Assembly (NCBI RefSeq): GCF_927798095.1
Contig: NZ_CAKMMF010000017.1
Location: forward strand, 1 to 64,000
Length of the DNA: 64,000 nucleotides
Direction: 5' to 3'
DNA from: Paenibacillus plantiphilus
Lineage (GTDB): Bacteria; Bacillota; Bacilli; Paenibacillales; Paenibacillaceae
Below the pieces are notes generated by a model that was not told where the DNA came from, did not search any database, and saw only the letters and a program-made list of their open reading frames with translations. Position 1 is the first letter of the stretch, and the number at the start of each line of letters is the position of its first letter. Of this stretch, positions 44,808 through 53,394 are shown piece after piece. The position numbers and the translations under genes are program-made.

Positions 44808-44841
44808 AAAGGGCAACCAGCAGTCTCTGGTTGCCCTTTAA
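44808..44841. terminator. Bidirectional hairpin terminator
   Basis: AAAGGGCAACCAG (44808-44820) is complementary to CTGGTTGCCCTTT (44827-44839), six-base loop. It probably ends the leftward 44.9-kb gene. Confidence 0.65.
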
Positions 44842-44910
44842 TACGAAGGAGAGTGTCCCGCAGCAGTCTGGCTACTTGATATGCTACGGGGCAGCCTCCC
44901 TAAGAAGCTG

Positions 44911-45198
44911 TTAATGATATTTGGGCAAGTTGTCGTCATCCTTGCCGCCTTCAATGACGCGAAACGGCATGTTTTTGCGTGTTTTGGGCTTGGTCTGCTG
45001 TGCTTCGCGCCGTGTAGACGATTTGCTGTAAGGCTTGGCGCTTGATGGCCGAGGCGGGAACTTATACAGCAGGAAGATGACACCGAGAATGACAACGGGA
45101 ATTATGAGTTGTACAGGATTACCGACCGTCTGCGCAATCAGACCAATGACAATGAGTGTCAGAATAACGATTAACAACGGACTCCACTTTCGAGGCAT
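44911..45198 (-). CDS. Small membrane protein, hypothetical
   Basis: A 95-aa protein with two closely spaced helices (about 7-27: LLIVILTLIVIGLIAQ; about 30-48: VQLIIPVVILGVIFLLY), then a Pro/Ser/Lys-rich cytoplasmic tail ending FRVIEGGKDDD. ATG 45198 is eight bases after AAAGGA; the in-frame ATG at 45207 directly follows it. It follows yqhQ by 37 bases on the same strand, so the two may be co-transcribed. Not recognised. Confidence 0.68.
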   Translation of the reverse strand: MPRKWSPLLIVILTLIVIGLIAQTVGNPVQLIIPVVILGVIFLLYKFPPRPSSAKPYSKSSTRREAQQTKPKTRKNMPFRVIEGGKDDDNLPKYH

Positions 45199-45235
45199 TC
45201 CACTCATCCTTTCTACCCGAACGGTTCATTAAGGT

Positions 45236-46189
45236 TTATGCTTTGCCCATTTGCCGATCAAGCTCCAGCATCCGGTTGAATGAAGCGATAGAGACAGCTA
45301 CCTGCTCGTCAGTCGGTTCCTTCGTCGTAAGCTTCTGGAGCCATAATCCTGGATACCCGAGATAACGCAATACCGGCAAATCACGAAGAGCATTCGTGAA
45401 GCGAAGCGTCTCATAGGATGCGCCTAGAACGACCGGCAGCAGCAGGATGCGCAAGTAAATTCTTTCCCACATGGAATCCCAATGGAAGAAGGAGTATACG
45501 ATAACGCCAACCAATACGGAGAATACGATAAAGCTGCTTCCGCAGCGGTAATGCAAACGGGTATATCGTTGGACATTCGCAACTGTGAGATCAACACCGG
45601 CTTCATAGGCACTTATCACTTTATGCTCCGCGCCATGATATTGGAACAGTCTTTTGATTAGCGGCGTCAATGAGATGACATATAAGTATCCTAACAGGAA
45701 AACAATTTTGATAAGGCCTTCGATCAGGTTGTGTATGACGATATTCAGATTGCTTCCGCCGAACAGCAGCTCCTCAATCGCTGCGGGAACAACGGTAAAG
45801 GCGATCTTGCCAACGACGAATGAAATAATACCGGCAACTGCTACGCCTACGATCATGCTCAGGCTCCAGCCGCTCTTGCCTTCCTTTTCCTTCTCGGACG
45901 CTTTGGCTTGATCCTTCTCATCCGTCAGCTCGTCCTCTGCATAAGCTTCCATCGAAAAATTCAAGTGCTGCGAGCCTTTGGCGCTTGATTCCAGAATGGC
46001 TACAACGCCTCGCAGCAGCGGTATTTTTTTGAGCTTCTGCACCCATGACTTTGACGTACGGGGCACTTCGTAAAATGCGATTTCGTCATTCTTGCGGCGA
46101 ACGGCTGTGACGTTAACGTGTTTGCCCGCAAACATGACGCCTTCAATGACGGCCTGTCCGCCATAAATGTTTCGAGAATCCTGCGACAA
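45236..46189 (-). CDS. yqhQ: DUF1385 membrane protein YqhQ
   Basis: A 317-aa membrane protein of the DUF1385 (YqhQ) family: NIYGGQAVIEGVMFAG, VPLLRGV-type IPLLRGVVAILESS, and FQYHGAEHKVISAYE, all near-invariant in the family. About four to five helices. The linker around residues 85-105 is acidic and Lys-rich. Starts at TTG 46189. It diverges from yqhR, as in B. subtilis. A role in envelope processes has been suggested; the activity is unknown. Confidence 0.93.
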   Translation of the reverse strand: MSQDSRNIYGGQAVIEGVMFAGKHVNVTAVRRKNDEIAFYEVPRTSKSWVQKLKKIPLLRGVVAILESSAKGSQHLNFSMEAYAEDELTDEKDQAKASEKEKEGKSGWSLSMIVGVAVAGIISFVVGKIAFTVVPAAIEELLFGGSNLNIVIHNLIEGLIKIVFLLGYLYVISLTPLIKRLFQYHGAEHKVISAYEAGVDLTVANVQRYTRLHYRCGSSFIVFSVLVGVIVYSFFHWDSMWERIYLRILLLPVVLGASYETLRFTNALRDLPVLRYLGYPGLWLQKLTTKEPTDEQVAVSIASFNRMLELDRQMGKA

Positions 46190-46389
46190 GGGCGAATCAC
46201 CATCCTTTTTAGCTGCTTCTGTATGAATTGATCATTTATATCCTATTGTACTTGATTCTCAGAGGGAATGCGAGCAACTGGATTTGCCTATTCAAGTCCA
46301 TCTATCCGTTTACGAAAGAGTCATTAGCGCATACTATCCTTCAAAGACCATTCTATGACCGCAATAGATGTCAAATTGGAGGCTTGCAT

Positions 46390-46905
46390 ATGCGTTTAAA
46401 ACAGAAATTGCCGCGTCAAAAGAAACGTTCCCATCGCACCAACGCATTCCTGTACTGTGTTCGATTAGGTTTTTTTGCAGGGCTGTTCTGGGGTTCATTC
46501 CGATGGCTGATGTATGTGATCCATTTCACGAAGGTCATTCCGGCTTTTTTGGCAGAGCCGTTCTTCCGCACCAATTTTCTGGTTACGGCATGGGGACATG
46601 TCATCGGCATTGTCTTCTTTATCATCTTCTCGATGGCGGCAGCGCTGCTCTACAAGCTGCTGCTGGGGCGGATGACCGGACCACGGGCGGGTATTGCATA
46701 CGGCATGCTCTGGTGGGCAGTGCTGTTCGTCGGCATCGGTCCTTTATTGAAAATGATGGCTCCGCTTAACAAGCTGGGCTTGGATACGGTCATATCGGAA
46801 TTTTGCCTTTTTTTAGTATGGGGACTGTTCATCGGCTTTACGATTGCATTCGAATTTACGGATGAAATGTCAAGGGAGCCGATGGATGCGCAAGGGGCAA
46901 AATAA
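46390..46905 (+). CDS. yqhR: YqhR-family membrane protein
   Basis: A 171-aa protein with a basic N-terminus (RLKQKLPRQKKRSHR) and four helices (about 22-42, 62-85, 92-120, 130-155). It matches the conserved YqhR of sporeformers by position and topology. ATG 46390 is seven bases after GGAGGC; the frame continues upstream to 46228 without a start signal. Function unknown. Confidence 0.85.
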   Translation: MRLKQKLPRQKKRSHRTNAFLYCVRLGFFAGLFWGSFRWLMYVIHFTKVIPAFLAEPFFRTNFLVTAWGHVIGIVFFIIFSMAAALLYKLLLGRMTGPRAGIAYGMLWWAVLFVGIGPLLKMMAPLNKLGLDTVISEFCLFLVWGLFIGFTIAFEFTDEMSREPMDAQGAK

Positions 46906-46995
46906 CGCCCGTTCCATCGCCTGGCGGAAGCTCTTCTCAAATCATGGTGCTTTGTGGTAAAATGTCTAATGATCTAAGCGCCGGGAGGACCTAAC

Positions 46996-47457
46996 ATGAT
47001 TAAGATACTTGTATTAAACGGACCGAACTTGAACATGCTTGGAATTCGCGAGCCCGGGGTGTACGGAACAACAACGCTTTCTAGTATCGAGACGCTCATT
47101 AGGGAGTCCGCTGCTGCGCTTGGCGTGGAGACGTCATTCTATCAATCCAACCATGAGGGCTTTCTCATTGATCGCATTCATGAGTCTTACGGCAAGATGG
47201 CCGGGATTCTGATTAATCCCGGCGCGCTGACGCATTACAGCTATGCCCTGCGTGATGCTTTGGGGGCTGTAGCCATTCCTTTTGTCGAAGTTCATCTGTC
47301 CAATATTCATAAAAGAGAAGCATTCCGGCATGTGTCTGTTACAGCGCCTGTCGCTCTTGGACAAATCGCCGGTTTCGGAGCACACAGCTATGTGCTGGGA
47401 CTTACTGCGCTTGTGCAGCACTTGAATCCGCAGGACGTGGATCAGGAAACGGTCTAG
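46996..47457 (+). CDS. aroQ: Type II 3-dehydroquinate dehydratase
   Basis: A 153-aa dodecameric shikimate-pathway enzyme (3-dehydroquinate to 3-dehydroshikimate). Substrate loop [17 protein letters not shown] with catalytic Tyr23, the Arg in [23 protein letters not shown], and [16 protein letters not shown] with the catalytic His. Length is canonical. GGAGG nine bases before the ATG. First gene of the aroQ-pepQ-efp run, the same order as B. subtilis yqhS-yqhT-efp. Confidence 0.96.
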   Translation: MIKILVLNGPNLNMLGIREPGVYGTTTLSSIETLIRESAAALGVETSFYQSNHEGFLIDRIHESYGKMAGILINPGALTHYSYALRDALGAVAIPFVEVHLSNIHKREAFRHVSVTAPVALGQIAGFGAHSYVLGLTALVQHLNPQDVDQETV

Positions 47458-47497
47458 CTACTCGTCCATTAGTCTTGGCATGATGAAAGGGTGGATT

Positions 47498-48571
47498 ATG
47501 ACGAACAGTCGAGTTGAAGGTGTAAGGAAGAAGCTGAATGAACGCCAACTGGACGCCATTCTTGTTACGAATTCGATAAACCGCCGTTATGTAAGTGGAT
47601 TTACCGGAACCTCGGGAGCGCTTCTGCTTTCTCCGTCAAATAACTGGCTCATTACCGATTTTCGTTATATGACACAGGCGCCGCAGCAGGCGGCCAGCTT
47701 TAACGTTGTTGAGCAAGCGTCTTCAATCATTGCAACGGTCGCTCAATTAGCGGCTGCTGCGGGTATCGCAAGACTCGGGTTTGAGCAGGATCATGTCGTT
47801 TACAGCGAGTATTTGGCCTGGCAGGAGGCTCTTGGCAGCATTGAACTTGTTCCTGTCTCTGGCGTTGTTGAAGGCCTGCGCATGATCAAGGATGATGCAG
47901 AGCTTGCAGTTATGCGGGATGCGGCTGCTCTGGCAGACGATACATTCCGGCATATTCTGGGCTTCATCAGACCGGGGATCAGCGAGCGGGCGGTTGCACT
48001 GGAGATGGAGATGTATATGCGGGGCAAGGGCGCAACTTCGAGCTCGTTCGAGACGATCGTCGCTTCAGGCGAACGATCTGCGCTGCCGCATGGCGTTGCC
48101 AGTGACCGAATTATCGGAATGAATGAATTTGTAAAGCTTGATTTTGGCGCTTATTACGGCGGTTATTGCTCTGACCTGACACGGACAATTGTCGTTGGCG
48201 CACCGACAGAACGGCACAAAGAAATTTACGCCATCGTGCTGGAGGCGCAGCTGACTGCACTCGCGGGCATCAAGCCTGGCATGACGGGACGCGATGCGGA
48301 TGCTCTGGCAAGAGATGTCATCACTAAATACGGATACGGCGATCATTTTGGACATGGTACGGGACACGGTCTTGGGATGGAAATTCATGAATCTCCACGC
48401 CTGTCGAAGACAGGAGACATCGTTCTGGCACCTGGCATGACAGTTACCGTTGAGCCTGGTATTTATATTCCGGGATTCGGCGGTGTCAGAATCGAGGATG
48501 ATATCGTCATTACAGAAACAGGAAATTCGTTATTAACCTCTTCTCCGAAGGAGCTATTCATTCTGGGTTGA
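47498..48571 (+). CDS. Xaa-Pro dipeptidase/aminopeptidase, M24 family
   Basis: A 357-aa metallopeptidase (B. subtilis YqhT) with an N-terminal creatinase-like domain (to about 130) and a pita-bread catalytic domain. The five metal ligands are in place: the two Asp of KLDFGAYYGGYCSDLTRT, His in HGTGHGLGMEIHE, Glu in TVTVEPGIYIP, and Glu in GVRIEDDIVIT. Start at ATG 47498 behind AAAGGG; an ATG at 47480 has no site. It cleaves X-Pro bonds and sits directly upstream of efp, whose product rescues Pro-Pro stalling. Confidence 0.92.
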   Translation: MTNSRVEGVRKKLNERQLDAILVTNSINRRYVSGFTGTSGALLLSPSNNWLITDFRYMTQAPQQAASFNVVEQASSIIATVAQLAAAAGIARLGFEQDHVVYSEYLAWQEALGSIELVPVSGVVEGLRMIKDDAELAVMRDAAALADDTFRHILGFIRPGISERAVALEMEMYMRGKGATSSSFETIVASGERSALPHGVASDRIIGMNEFVKLDFGAYYGGYCSDLTRTIVVGAPTERHKEIYAIVLEAQLTALAGIKPGMTGRDADALARDVITKYGYGDHFGHGTGHGLGMEIHESPRLSKTGDIVLAPGMTVTVEPGIYIPGFGGVRIEDDIVITETGNSLLTSSPKELFILG

Positions 48572-48602
48572 GTGCTTAACATAATTTAGGAGGTTGTCAG
48601 CA

Positions 48603-49160
48603 GTGATATCAGTTAACGATTTTAAGACAGGTCTGACCGTTGAAGTGGACGGCGATATTTTTACAGTTCTTGATTTTCAGCATGTTAAACCGGGTAAAGG
48701 AGCGGCTTTTGTTCGTTCCAAGCTCAAAAACCTGCGCAACGGCAATACGGTTGAGCGGACATTCCGTGCAGGCGAGAACATTGGACGCGCGCATGTCGAG
48801 AACCGTGCCGTACAATATTTGTACAACTCCGGAAGCGAATATACGTTCATGGACAATGAAACGTATGACCAATTCACGCTGGATAAGAAGCAGCTGGAAT
48901 GGGAAATTAATTTTCTGAAAGAGAACATGACAGTTAACATCTCCAGCTACCATACGGAGATTCTCGGAATTACGATGCCTAACAGTGTAGATTTGAAGGT
49001 TGTTGAGACGGAGCCAGGCATTAAGGGCAACACGGCAACGGGCGCAACAAAGAATGCAACAGTCGAAACAGGACTGAATGTGCAAGTGCCGCTCTTCATT
49101 AACGAAGGCGATGTTCTTCTCATCGATACGCGGGAAGGCAAATATATCTCTCGGGCGTAG
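48603..49160 (+). CDS. efp: Translation elongation factor P
   Basis: A 185-aa tRNA-mimic that relieves ribosome stalling at polyproline. Start at GTG 48603, eight bases after AGGAGGT (48588-48594); the protein then begins [18 protein letters not shown], the usual EF-P start. The KPGKGAAF loop near residue 30 holds the lysine at the usual modification position. Three beta-barrel domains complete, ending [19 protein letters not shown]. It is followed by a strong terminator, unlike B. subtilis where yqhV follows. Confidence 0.97.
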   Translation: MISVNDFKTGLTVEVDGDIFTVLDFQHVKPGKGAAFVRSKLKNLRNGNTVERTFRAGENIGRAHVENRAVQYLYNSGSEYTFMDNETYDQFTLDKKQLEWEINFLKENMTVNISSYHTEILGITMPNSVDLKVVETEPGIKGNTATGATKNATVETGLNVQVPLFINEGDVLLIDTREGKYISRA

Positions 49161-49184
49161 TTTCTTCCTTGCTTGACATTATTC

Positions 49185-49216
49185 AACCGCTCGGGCGAAA
49201 GCCCGGGCGGTTTTGT
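49185..49216 (+). terminator. Terminator of the aroQ-pepQ-efp unit
   Basis: AACCGCTCGGGC (49185-49196) pairs with GCCCGGGCGGTT (49201-49212) with one mismatch around a GAAA loop, then TTTTG. Confidence 0.85.
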
Positions 49217-49239
49217 CAGTGCCCAACAGGGTGTCCTTA

Positions 49240-49248
49240 TGCTATAAT
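49240..49248 (+). promoter_or_regulatory. lysC: Extended -10 promoter of lysC
   Basis: TGC-TATAAT at 49240-49248 without a recognisable -35. The leader from here to the gene is under 50 nt, too short for a lysine riboswitch. Confidence 0.5.
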
Positions 49249-49294
49249 CTTTATTTGATGATTGTGATATGAATACGTTGGGAGTGGATCAGCG

Positions 49295-50548
49295 TTGTCG
49301 TTGATAGTAATGAAGTTCGGCGGCAGCTCCGTCGGTTCGACAGAACGGATGCAAAGGGTCGCAAGACGGATTGCCGATTATAAAGAAGCCGGCCACAAGG
49401 TGGTTGTAGTCGTTTCAGCTATGGGAGATACGACTGACGATTTGATTGATAAGTCGAAGGAACTGAACGCTAATCCTCCAGCACGCGAGATGGATATGCT
49501 GCTCACAACAGGGGAACAAATTTCTGTTGCGCTGCTATCGATGGCGATTCACAGCATCGGACATCAAGCGATGTCCTTCACGGGCTGGCAAGCGGGATTC
49601 CGGACGGAAGCGGTTCACAGCAAAGCGCGCATTACCGATATTCAGCCGGACCGGCTGTTTAAAGCGCTGGATGAAGGGAATGCGGTCATCGTTGCCGGTT
49701 TCCAGGGCATGACGGAGGATGGCGAGATTACGACATTGGGTCGGGGAGGCTCGGATACGACGGCTGTTGCTCTTGCGGCAGCGATCAAGGCTGATGTATG
49801 CGAAATTTATACCGATGTCGATGGCATTTATTCAACAGATCCGCGTGTCGTCAAGTGCGCGCGCAAGCTGAATGAGATTTCGTATGACGAGATGCTGGAG
49901 CTTGCCAATCTGGGCGCAGCAGTGCTGCATCCGCGTGCGGTTGAGTATGCCAAGCACAACAACGTGCGTCTGGTCGTACGTTCAAGCTTTACGCAAAATG
50001 AAGGGACGAGTGTGAAGGAGGAAGCGGTCATGGAGCAGGGAGTTGTCGTACGCGGCATTGCTTTTGACAAGAACGTGGCAAGAATTAGCATTTTGGGCGT
50101 GGGAGATGTGCCGGGTGTGCTCGCTAAAGTATTCGGAGCGCTTGCATCCAGCGGCATCGACGTGGATATTATCGTACAAAGCGGTGTGCAGGACGGCAAA
50201 GCCGATTTTGCGTTTACGGTATCGCTTGACGATAAGGATCGTGCAATTGGCGTCGTAGAGAGCATCAGCAGCGAGGTTCCTTACCGTGAAGTGACGTCGG
50301 AGGACAATCTGGTGAAAGTATCGATCGTTGGCGCGGGTATGGTGAGCAATCCAGGTGTCGCAGCCAAAATGTTCGAAGCGATCTACAACCTTGGCGTTAG
50401 CATCAAAATGGTCAGCACATCGGAAATCCGCCTATCCTGCATCATTGCAGCCGAGCCGGTTCAAGACGTAGTGCGGGCCCTGCATACTGCTTACGGATTG
50501 GATGCCGCTGAGCAAGCCTTCGTAGGCGGACCGCAGGATCGCCGCTAG
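49295..50548 (+). CDS. lysC: Aspartate kinase (aspartokinase II type)
   Basis: A 417-aa enzyme of the lysine/threonine/methionine and dipicolinate pathways (aspartate to 4-phospho-L-aspartate). Kinase domain: MKFGGSSVGSTERM, LLTTGEQISVALLSMA, TTLGRGGSDTTAVALAAA, and DVDGIYSTDPRVV (ATP site). Two ACT domains from about 265 (ARISILGVGDVPGVLAKVF; VKVSIVGAGMVSNPGVAAKMF). TTG 49295 is seven bases after GGGAGTGG. A second internal start for a beta subunit is visible (see 50015-50032). No neighbouring lysine-pathway genes and no L-box. Confidence 0.95.
   Translation: MSLIVMKFGGSSVGSTERMQRVARRIADYKEAGHKVVVVVSAMGDTTDDLIDKSKELNANPPAREMDMLLTTGEQISVALLSMAIHSIGHQAMSFTGWQAGFRTEAVHSKARITDIQPDRLFKALDEGNAVIVAGFQGMTEDGEITTLGRGGSDTTAVALAAAIKADVCEIYTDVDGIYSTDPRVVKCARKLNEISYDEMLELANLGAAVLHPRAVEYAKHNNVRLVVRSSFTQNEGTSVKEEAVMEQGVVVRGIAFDKNVARISILGVGDVPGVLAKVFGALASSGIDVDIIVQSGVQDGKADFAFTVSLDDKDRAIGVVESISSEVPYREVTSEDNLVKVSIVGAGMVSNPGVAAKMFEAIYNLGVSIKMVSTSEIRLSCIIAAEPVQDVVRALHTAYGLDAAEQAFVGGPQDRR
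50015..50032 (+). promoter_or_regulatory. lysC: Internal ribosome-binding site and start for the aspartokinase beta subunit
   Basis: AAGGAGG (50015-50021), eight-base spacer, ATG (50030-50032), in frame with lysC at codon 246. It would produce a 172-aa protein (50030-50548) of the two ACT domains. B. subtilis aspartokinase II makes its beta subunit the same way at nearly the same residue. The internal signal is stronger than that of the full-length start. Confidence 0.8.
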
Positions 50549-50573
50549 ATGAAGACAGTTATCTCATAATAGT

Positions 50574-50606
50574 AGGCCAACCATAGATTTGCTGGTTGGC
50601 CTTTTT
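50574..50606 (+). terminator. Terminator of lysC
   Basis: AGGCCAACC (50574-50582) pairs with GGTTGGCCT (50594-50602), then TTTTT. Confidence 0.9.
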
Positions 50607-50614
50607 ATTTGGAG

Positions 50615-51076
50615 CTAGAGCCGGTCGGAGACAAGACTGAAGAGCTTGAACAGGATCGCCGTAATACCGGCGGCCATAAGCGGTCCAACGGGAATGCCGC
50701 GAAAGAAGACGATGCCGATTATGGAGCCGACCACAAGTCCGACGATGATCTGGGGATCAAACTTGAGCATCTCCAATCCTTTGCCATTAATATATGTCGC
50801 GGCAGCGCCGCCTGTCAGAGCGAGAATGCCCGGCCAAGAAGTGAGGGCGCTAATAATCTCTTTGCTCTGAATGCGTTCAGAAGCGAACGGGACGAGCACG
50901 CTGAAGGTGAGGAAGAGCAGACCGAGCTCCATGCCTCGCCGTTCAATCGTCGGCAGGTATCGTTCCAGATGGATTAATTTCACGATCAGCAATACGCATG
51001 CTGCCGTCGAGATGATCGGCGACCGGCCGACTAATCCAATAATGATGAGAATAACGAGTATGATTTGCCCGCTCAT
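50615..51076 (-). CDS. UPF0756 (DUF441) membrane protein
   Basis: A 153-aa protein with about four helices: [22 protein letters not shown] at the start, then [24 protein letters not shown] and [30 protein letters not shown]... [26 protein letters not shown], which fit the UPF0756/YtwI family. GGAGGAG stands about nine bases before ATG 51076; an upstream in-frame ATG at 51136 lacks support. Function unknown. Convergent with lysC. Confidence 0.88.
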   Translation of the reverse strand: MSGQIILVILIIIGLVGRSPIISTAACVLLIVKLIHLERYLPTIERRGMELGLLFLTFSVLVPFASERIQSKEIISALTSWPGILALTGGAAATYINGKGLEMLKFDPQIIVGLVVGSIIGIVFFRGIPVGPLMAAGITAILFKLFSLVSDRL

Positions 51077-51166
51077 AAGGGAATGCTCCTCCAGCTTCTG
51101 AACTTCGCCCGCTGCTGCGCTCAGGGCGTATATCATTCATTGTATGGAACAAGCCCTCACGATATG

Positions 51167-51877
51167 TCAGCCGATAATAATCATATCGCCTTGCAATTTG
51201 GGGACGATGCTGCTGGTGTCGATTTGGGCGCAGCTGTCGATGTCCCGGCTGAACCCCATCTTGATCAGGCGTTTGCCAGAAGAGCTCCCCTTAAGAATTT
51301 CCGTGATGCGCTCCTTCGAGCTCTGATAGAATCCCTGCATCGCTGTACCGAAATCGTCTACATCAATAGAAGTGGAGGATAGAGCTTGCATTCGATCAAT
51401 GATCATCCCGGCGCACAAGCCGTCTTCAAGGGCGAAATCATCGTGGCAGCCTGCACATAGCAGTACAACGTCCCGACGCAATTCCATAGCTGATCGCGCA
51501 CAAGCAGATGCATTGAGCAGTGCTGCGGATAACACAAAATCAGCCCTCATCGCCTTATGGATCGCACGAGTTCCATTCGTTGTGGTCAAGACAAGGCGAC
51601 GCCCCTCTACGATCTCCGGTGTGAAGTCCTCGGGCGAGTTGCCTAGCTCGAACCCTGGAATTTTGCGGCAAAATCGTTCTCCGGCAAGTGTGTATCCCTG
51701 CCGCTGAAGCGTCCGTGCCTCAAGCACGGTTTCAACAGGGTAGATGCTGGCTGCACCAGCGCCCAATGCGGTCACCATCGTACTGGTTGCTCGAAGAACA
51801 TCGATAACAATCGCTGTCCGATGTGTGAAACGGTCTGCCCTCGCCTCGTTGACGCTTGATATGACTTCAATACGCAT
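51167..51877 (-). CDS. comB: 2-phosphosulfolactate phosphatase
   Basis: A 236-aa Mg-dependent phosphatase that turns phosphosulfolactate into 3-sulfolactate. Family features: AIVIDVLRATSTMVTALGAGA, LAGERFCRKIPGFELGNSP, VLTTTNGTRAI, and VVLLCAGCHDDFALEDGLCAGM. It lies 42 bases after comA on the same strand. In methanogens the pair starts coenzyme M synthesis; in B. subtilis (yitC/yitD) the product is the spore compound sulfolactate. With no comC-E here, sulfolactate as a spore solute is the more likely use. Confidence 0.92.
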   Translation of the reverse strand: MRIEVISSVNEARADRFTHRTAIVIDVLRATSTMVTALGAGAASIYPVETVLEARTLQRQGYTLAGERFCRKIPGFELGNSPEDFTPEIVEGRRLVLTTTNGTRAIHKAMRADFVLSAALLNASACARSAMELRRDVVLLCAGCHDDFALEDGLCAGMIIDRMQALSSTSIDVDDFGTAMQGFYQSSKERITEILKGSSSGKRLIKMGFSRDIDSCAQIDTSSIVPKLQGDMIIIG

Positions 51878-51919
51878 CGCTTAATAATCCGCCTTCCATT
51901 GTAGCTCTTATTAACTCTG

Positions 51920-52780
51920 TCAGATCATGTAATGCAGCAGCTCTTCCTGCTGTTTGCCCAAGCTAAACGTATCTGATCGCAGTCCGCGCCGCATCGTTTC
52001 CAGCGTCAGTGTATCACTAGGCGGAATATTGCCGAGATGAACATTGGCGCCGAGCATGCACAGCAGCAGCACCTGCTGATTCTTCAGAGGGGCTTCCCAC
52101 ATGATGCGGCTGAAATCAGGGATGATGCGACAGATCGAATCCAGCACGTCCTCGCGGCATTCTCCATCCTCATCGAATAATCCGACACCCTTTCCAGATT
52201 CACGCGCTTCAATCGTTACAAGCTCCGCGCCTGCGTTCCAGTCTGCATCTGCTGTGAACGCGAGCTCATCGGCCTCAATGATGGAGCCGGACAGCTTCTT
52301 GCCATATTCGGACACGACGCGCAGACCGCTTCTCACACCTTCACGAATAAGCGCGGAGCGTTGCTGCCGCGATAGCTCAATCGTTCCGTCTGAAACCTCG
52401 ATACCGTTAAAGCCTAGTCGGCATACCGTTTCGAAGAATGCAGGAACCGCCTCCTGCTGAACAGCAGCTTCAAGCAGAGTGCCGCCTGGCATGACAATGA
52501 GGCCATGGCGTTTGGCAAGCTCGATTTTATTAAGCAGAAGGTCTATGGGATACAGTGGAGCTGTGCCAAAGCCGAGCTTCAGGCAATCGATATAGCTGCC
52601 AGCGGTCTCTAACAAATCTGTGAATGCATGCATGCCCAAGCCTTTGTCTATCACCATGGTTTGTCCTCGTCCGGCCATCTTCTGTTGAGGCTGTCTGCAC
52701 GCAGTGCGGCAGAACATCTCTCGCATGCTGCTCGGATCAAGCAGCGAAGCGGGCCAAGCTGTACGGGTATCGGATCTCAT
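51920..52780 (-). CDS. comA: Phosphosulfolactate synthase
   Basis: A 286-aa TIM-barrel enzyme that adds sulfite to phosphoenolpyruvate. The ComA pattern is clear: TMVIDKGLGMHAFTDLLE, YIDCLKLGFGTAPLYP, GLIVMPGGTLLEAAV, LGFNGIEVSDGTIEL, and MWEAPLKNQQVLLL. An N-terminal ~40-residue extension precedes the core. GAGGAG about nine bases before ATG 52780. First gene of a comA-comB unit inserted, relative to B. subtilis, between efp and yqhV. Confidence 0.92.
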   Translation of the reverse strand: MRSDTRTAWPASLLDPSSMREMFCRTACRQPQQKMAGRGQTMVIDKGLGMHAFTDLLETAGSYIDCLKLGFGTAPLYPIDLLLNKIELAKRHGLIVMPGGTLLEAAVQQEAVPAFFETVCRLGFNGIEVSDGTIELSRQQRSALIREGVRSGLRVVSEYGKKLSGSIIEADELAFTADADWNAGAELVTIEARESGKGVGLFDEDGECREDVLDSICRIIPDFSRIMWEAPLKNQQVLLLCMLGANVHLGNIPPSDTLTLETMRRGLRSDTFSLGKQQEELLHYMI

Positions 52781-52976
52781 GAATTAATCTCCTCGCTTAT
52801 TCTCACGTTTACGTGAAGAACTACTTTTCATATTCGAGTGCAATATATGCAACCATGCGGGGGCGTGTGCCCAATTAAGCGTGCCAATCGATGGATTTGC
52901 CGGTCTGAATGATAGACAAGCCAGCATATGCTTTCCTATAGACCGGTTATGTCAAATGAAAGAGGAGGAGAGAAGT

Positions 52977-53243
52977 GTGTTTAATAAAATCGTGCTGACG
53001 ATGTCTTCCCTTCGCTTAATGTCCGGAACGATTGAGATATTCGCAGCACTTCTAATGCTTCGGTTGAATGAGATTGACAAAGCGCTAGCCGTAAATTCAA
53101 CGCTTGCGCTTGTTGGGCCGCTTGTTCTCATAACGACGACGACCATCGGTCTTGTCGGCCTGTCGGATAAGCTGTCCATGGGGAAATTCATCTGGGTGGT
53201 CGCAGGAGTCGCTTGTCTTCTTATCGGCATCTTGAAAAAGTAG
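52977..53243 (+). CDS. yqhV: YqhV-family membrane protein
   Basis: An 88-aa protein with about three helices (SGTIEIFAALLMLRL; TLALVGPLVLITTTTIGLVGL; WVVAGVACLLIGILKK). It has the position and size of B. subtilis YqhV, just before spoIIIAA. Start GTG 52977 follows AGGAGGAG; a longer frame from 52881 lacks a start site. DUF2619-type, function unknown. Confidence 0.85.
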   Translation: MFNKIVLTMSSLRLMSGTIEIFAALLMLRLNEIDKALAVNSTLALVGPLVLITTTTIGLVGLSDKLSMGKFIWVVAGVACLLIGILKK

Positions 53244-53281
53244 TTTTCAAGGATTAGGAGAGAGAAGCGTTAAACCGTTTG

Positions 53282-53310
53282 TCATAATTGACCTGCAACC
53301 GGCATAAACT
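53282..53310 (+). promoter_or_regulatory. spoIIIAA: Candidate sigma-E promoter of the spoIIIA operon
   Basis: TCATAAT (53282-53288), 14 bp, CATAAACT (53303-53310), close to the sigma-E consensus (-35 ATATT type, -10 CATACAAT type). It lies 85 bp before spoIIIAA; in B. subtilis spoIIIA is transcribed by sigma-E in the mother cell. Confidence 0.6.
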
Positions 53311-53394
53311 TGGAAGCAACGATGGACAAACAGGCTCTATGAAACTACGAAAGCGCGAAAGCCGCTTCATCAAGCCGATTCGGGAGGAATGCAT

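Larger units (their letters stand above)
44067..44910. other. 844-bp convergent gap: terminators and repeats
   Basis: Contents in order: mntR terminator, 8-bp microsatellite, inverted 113-bp array, about 250 bp of unrecognised sequence, and a strong hairpin at 44808-44839. No convincing protein gene; a 54-codon Cys-rich frame at 44641 lacks a ribosome-binding site. Confidence 0.75.

Noticed and set aside
49217-49294. Lysine riboswitch upstream of lysC
   Set aside because: The leader is far too short and no L-box elements are seen.
51920-52780. comA/comB as evidence for coenzyme M synthesis
   Set aside because: None of the later coenzyme M genes is present here and B. subtilis uses the same pair for sulfolactate, so a coenzyme M pathway is not supported.
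52900-52946. CCGGTCT/AGACCGG inverted repeat upstream of yqhV
   Set aside because: Seven-base arms with a 33-base loop and no T run; too weak to call an operator or terminator.
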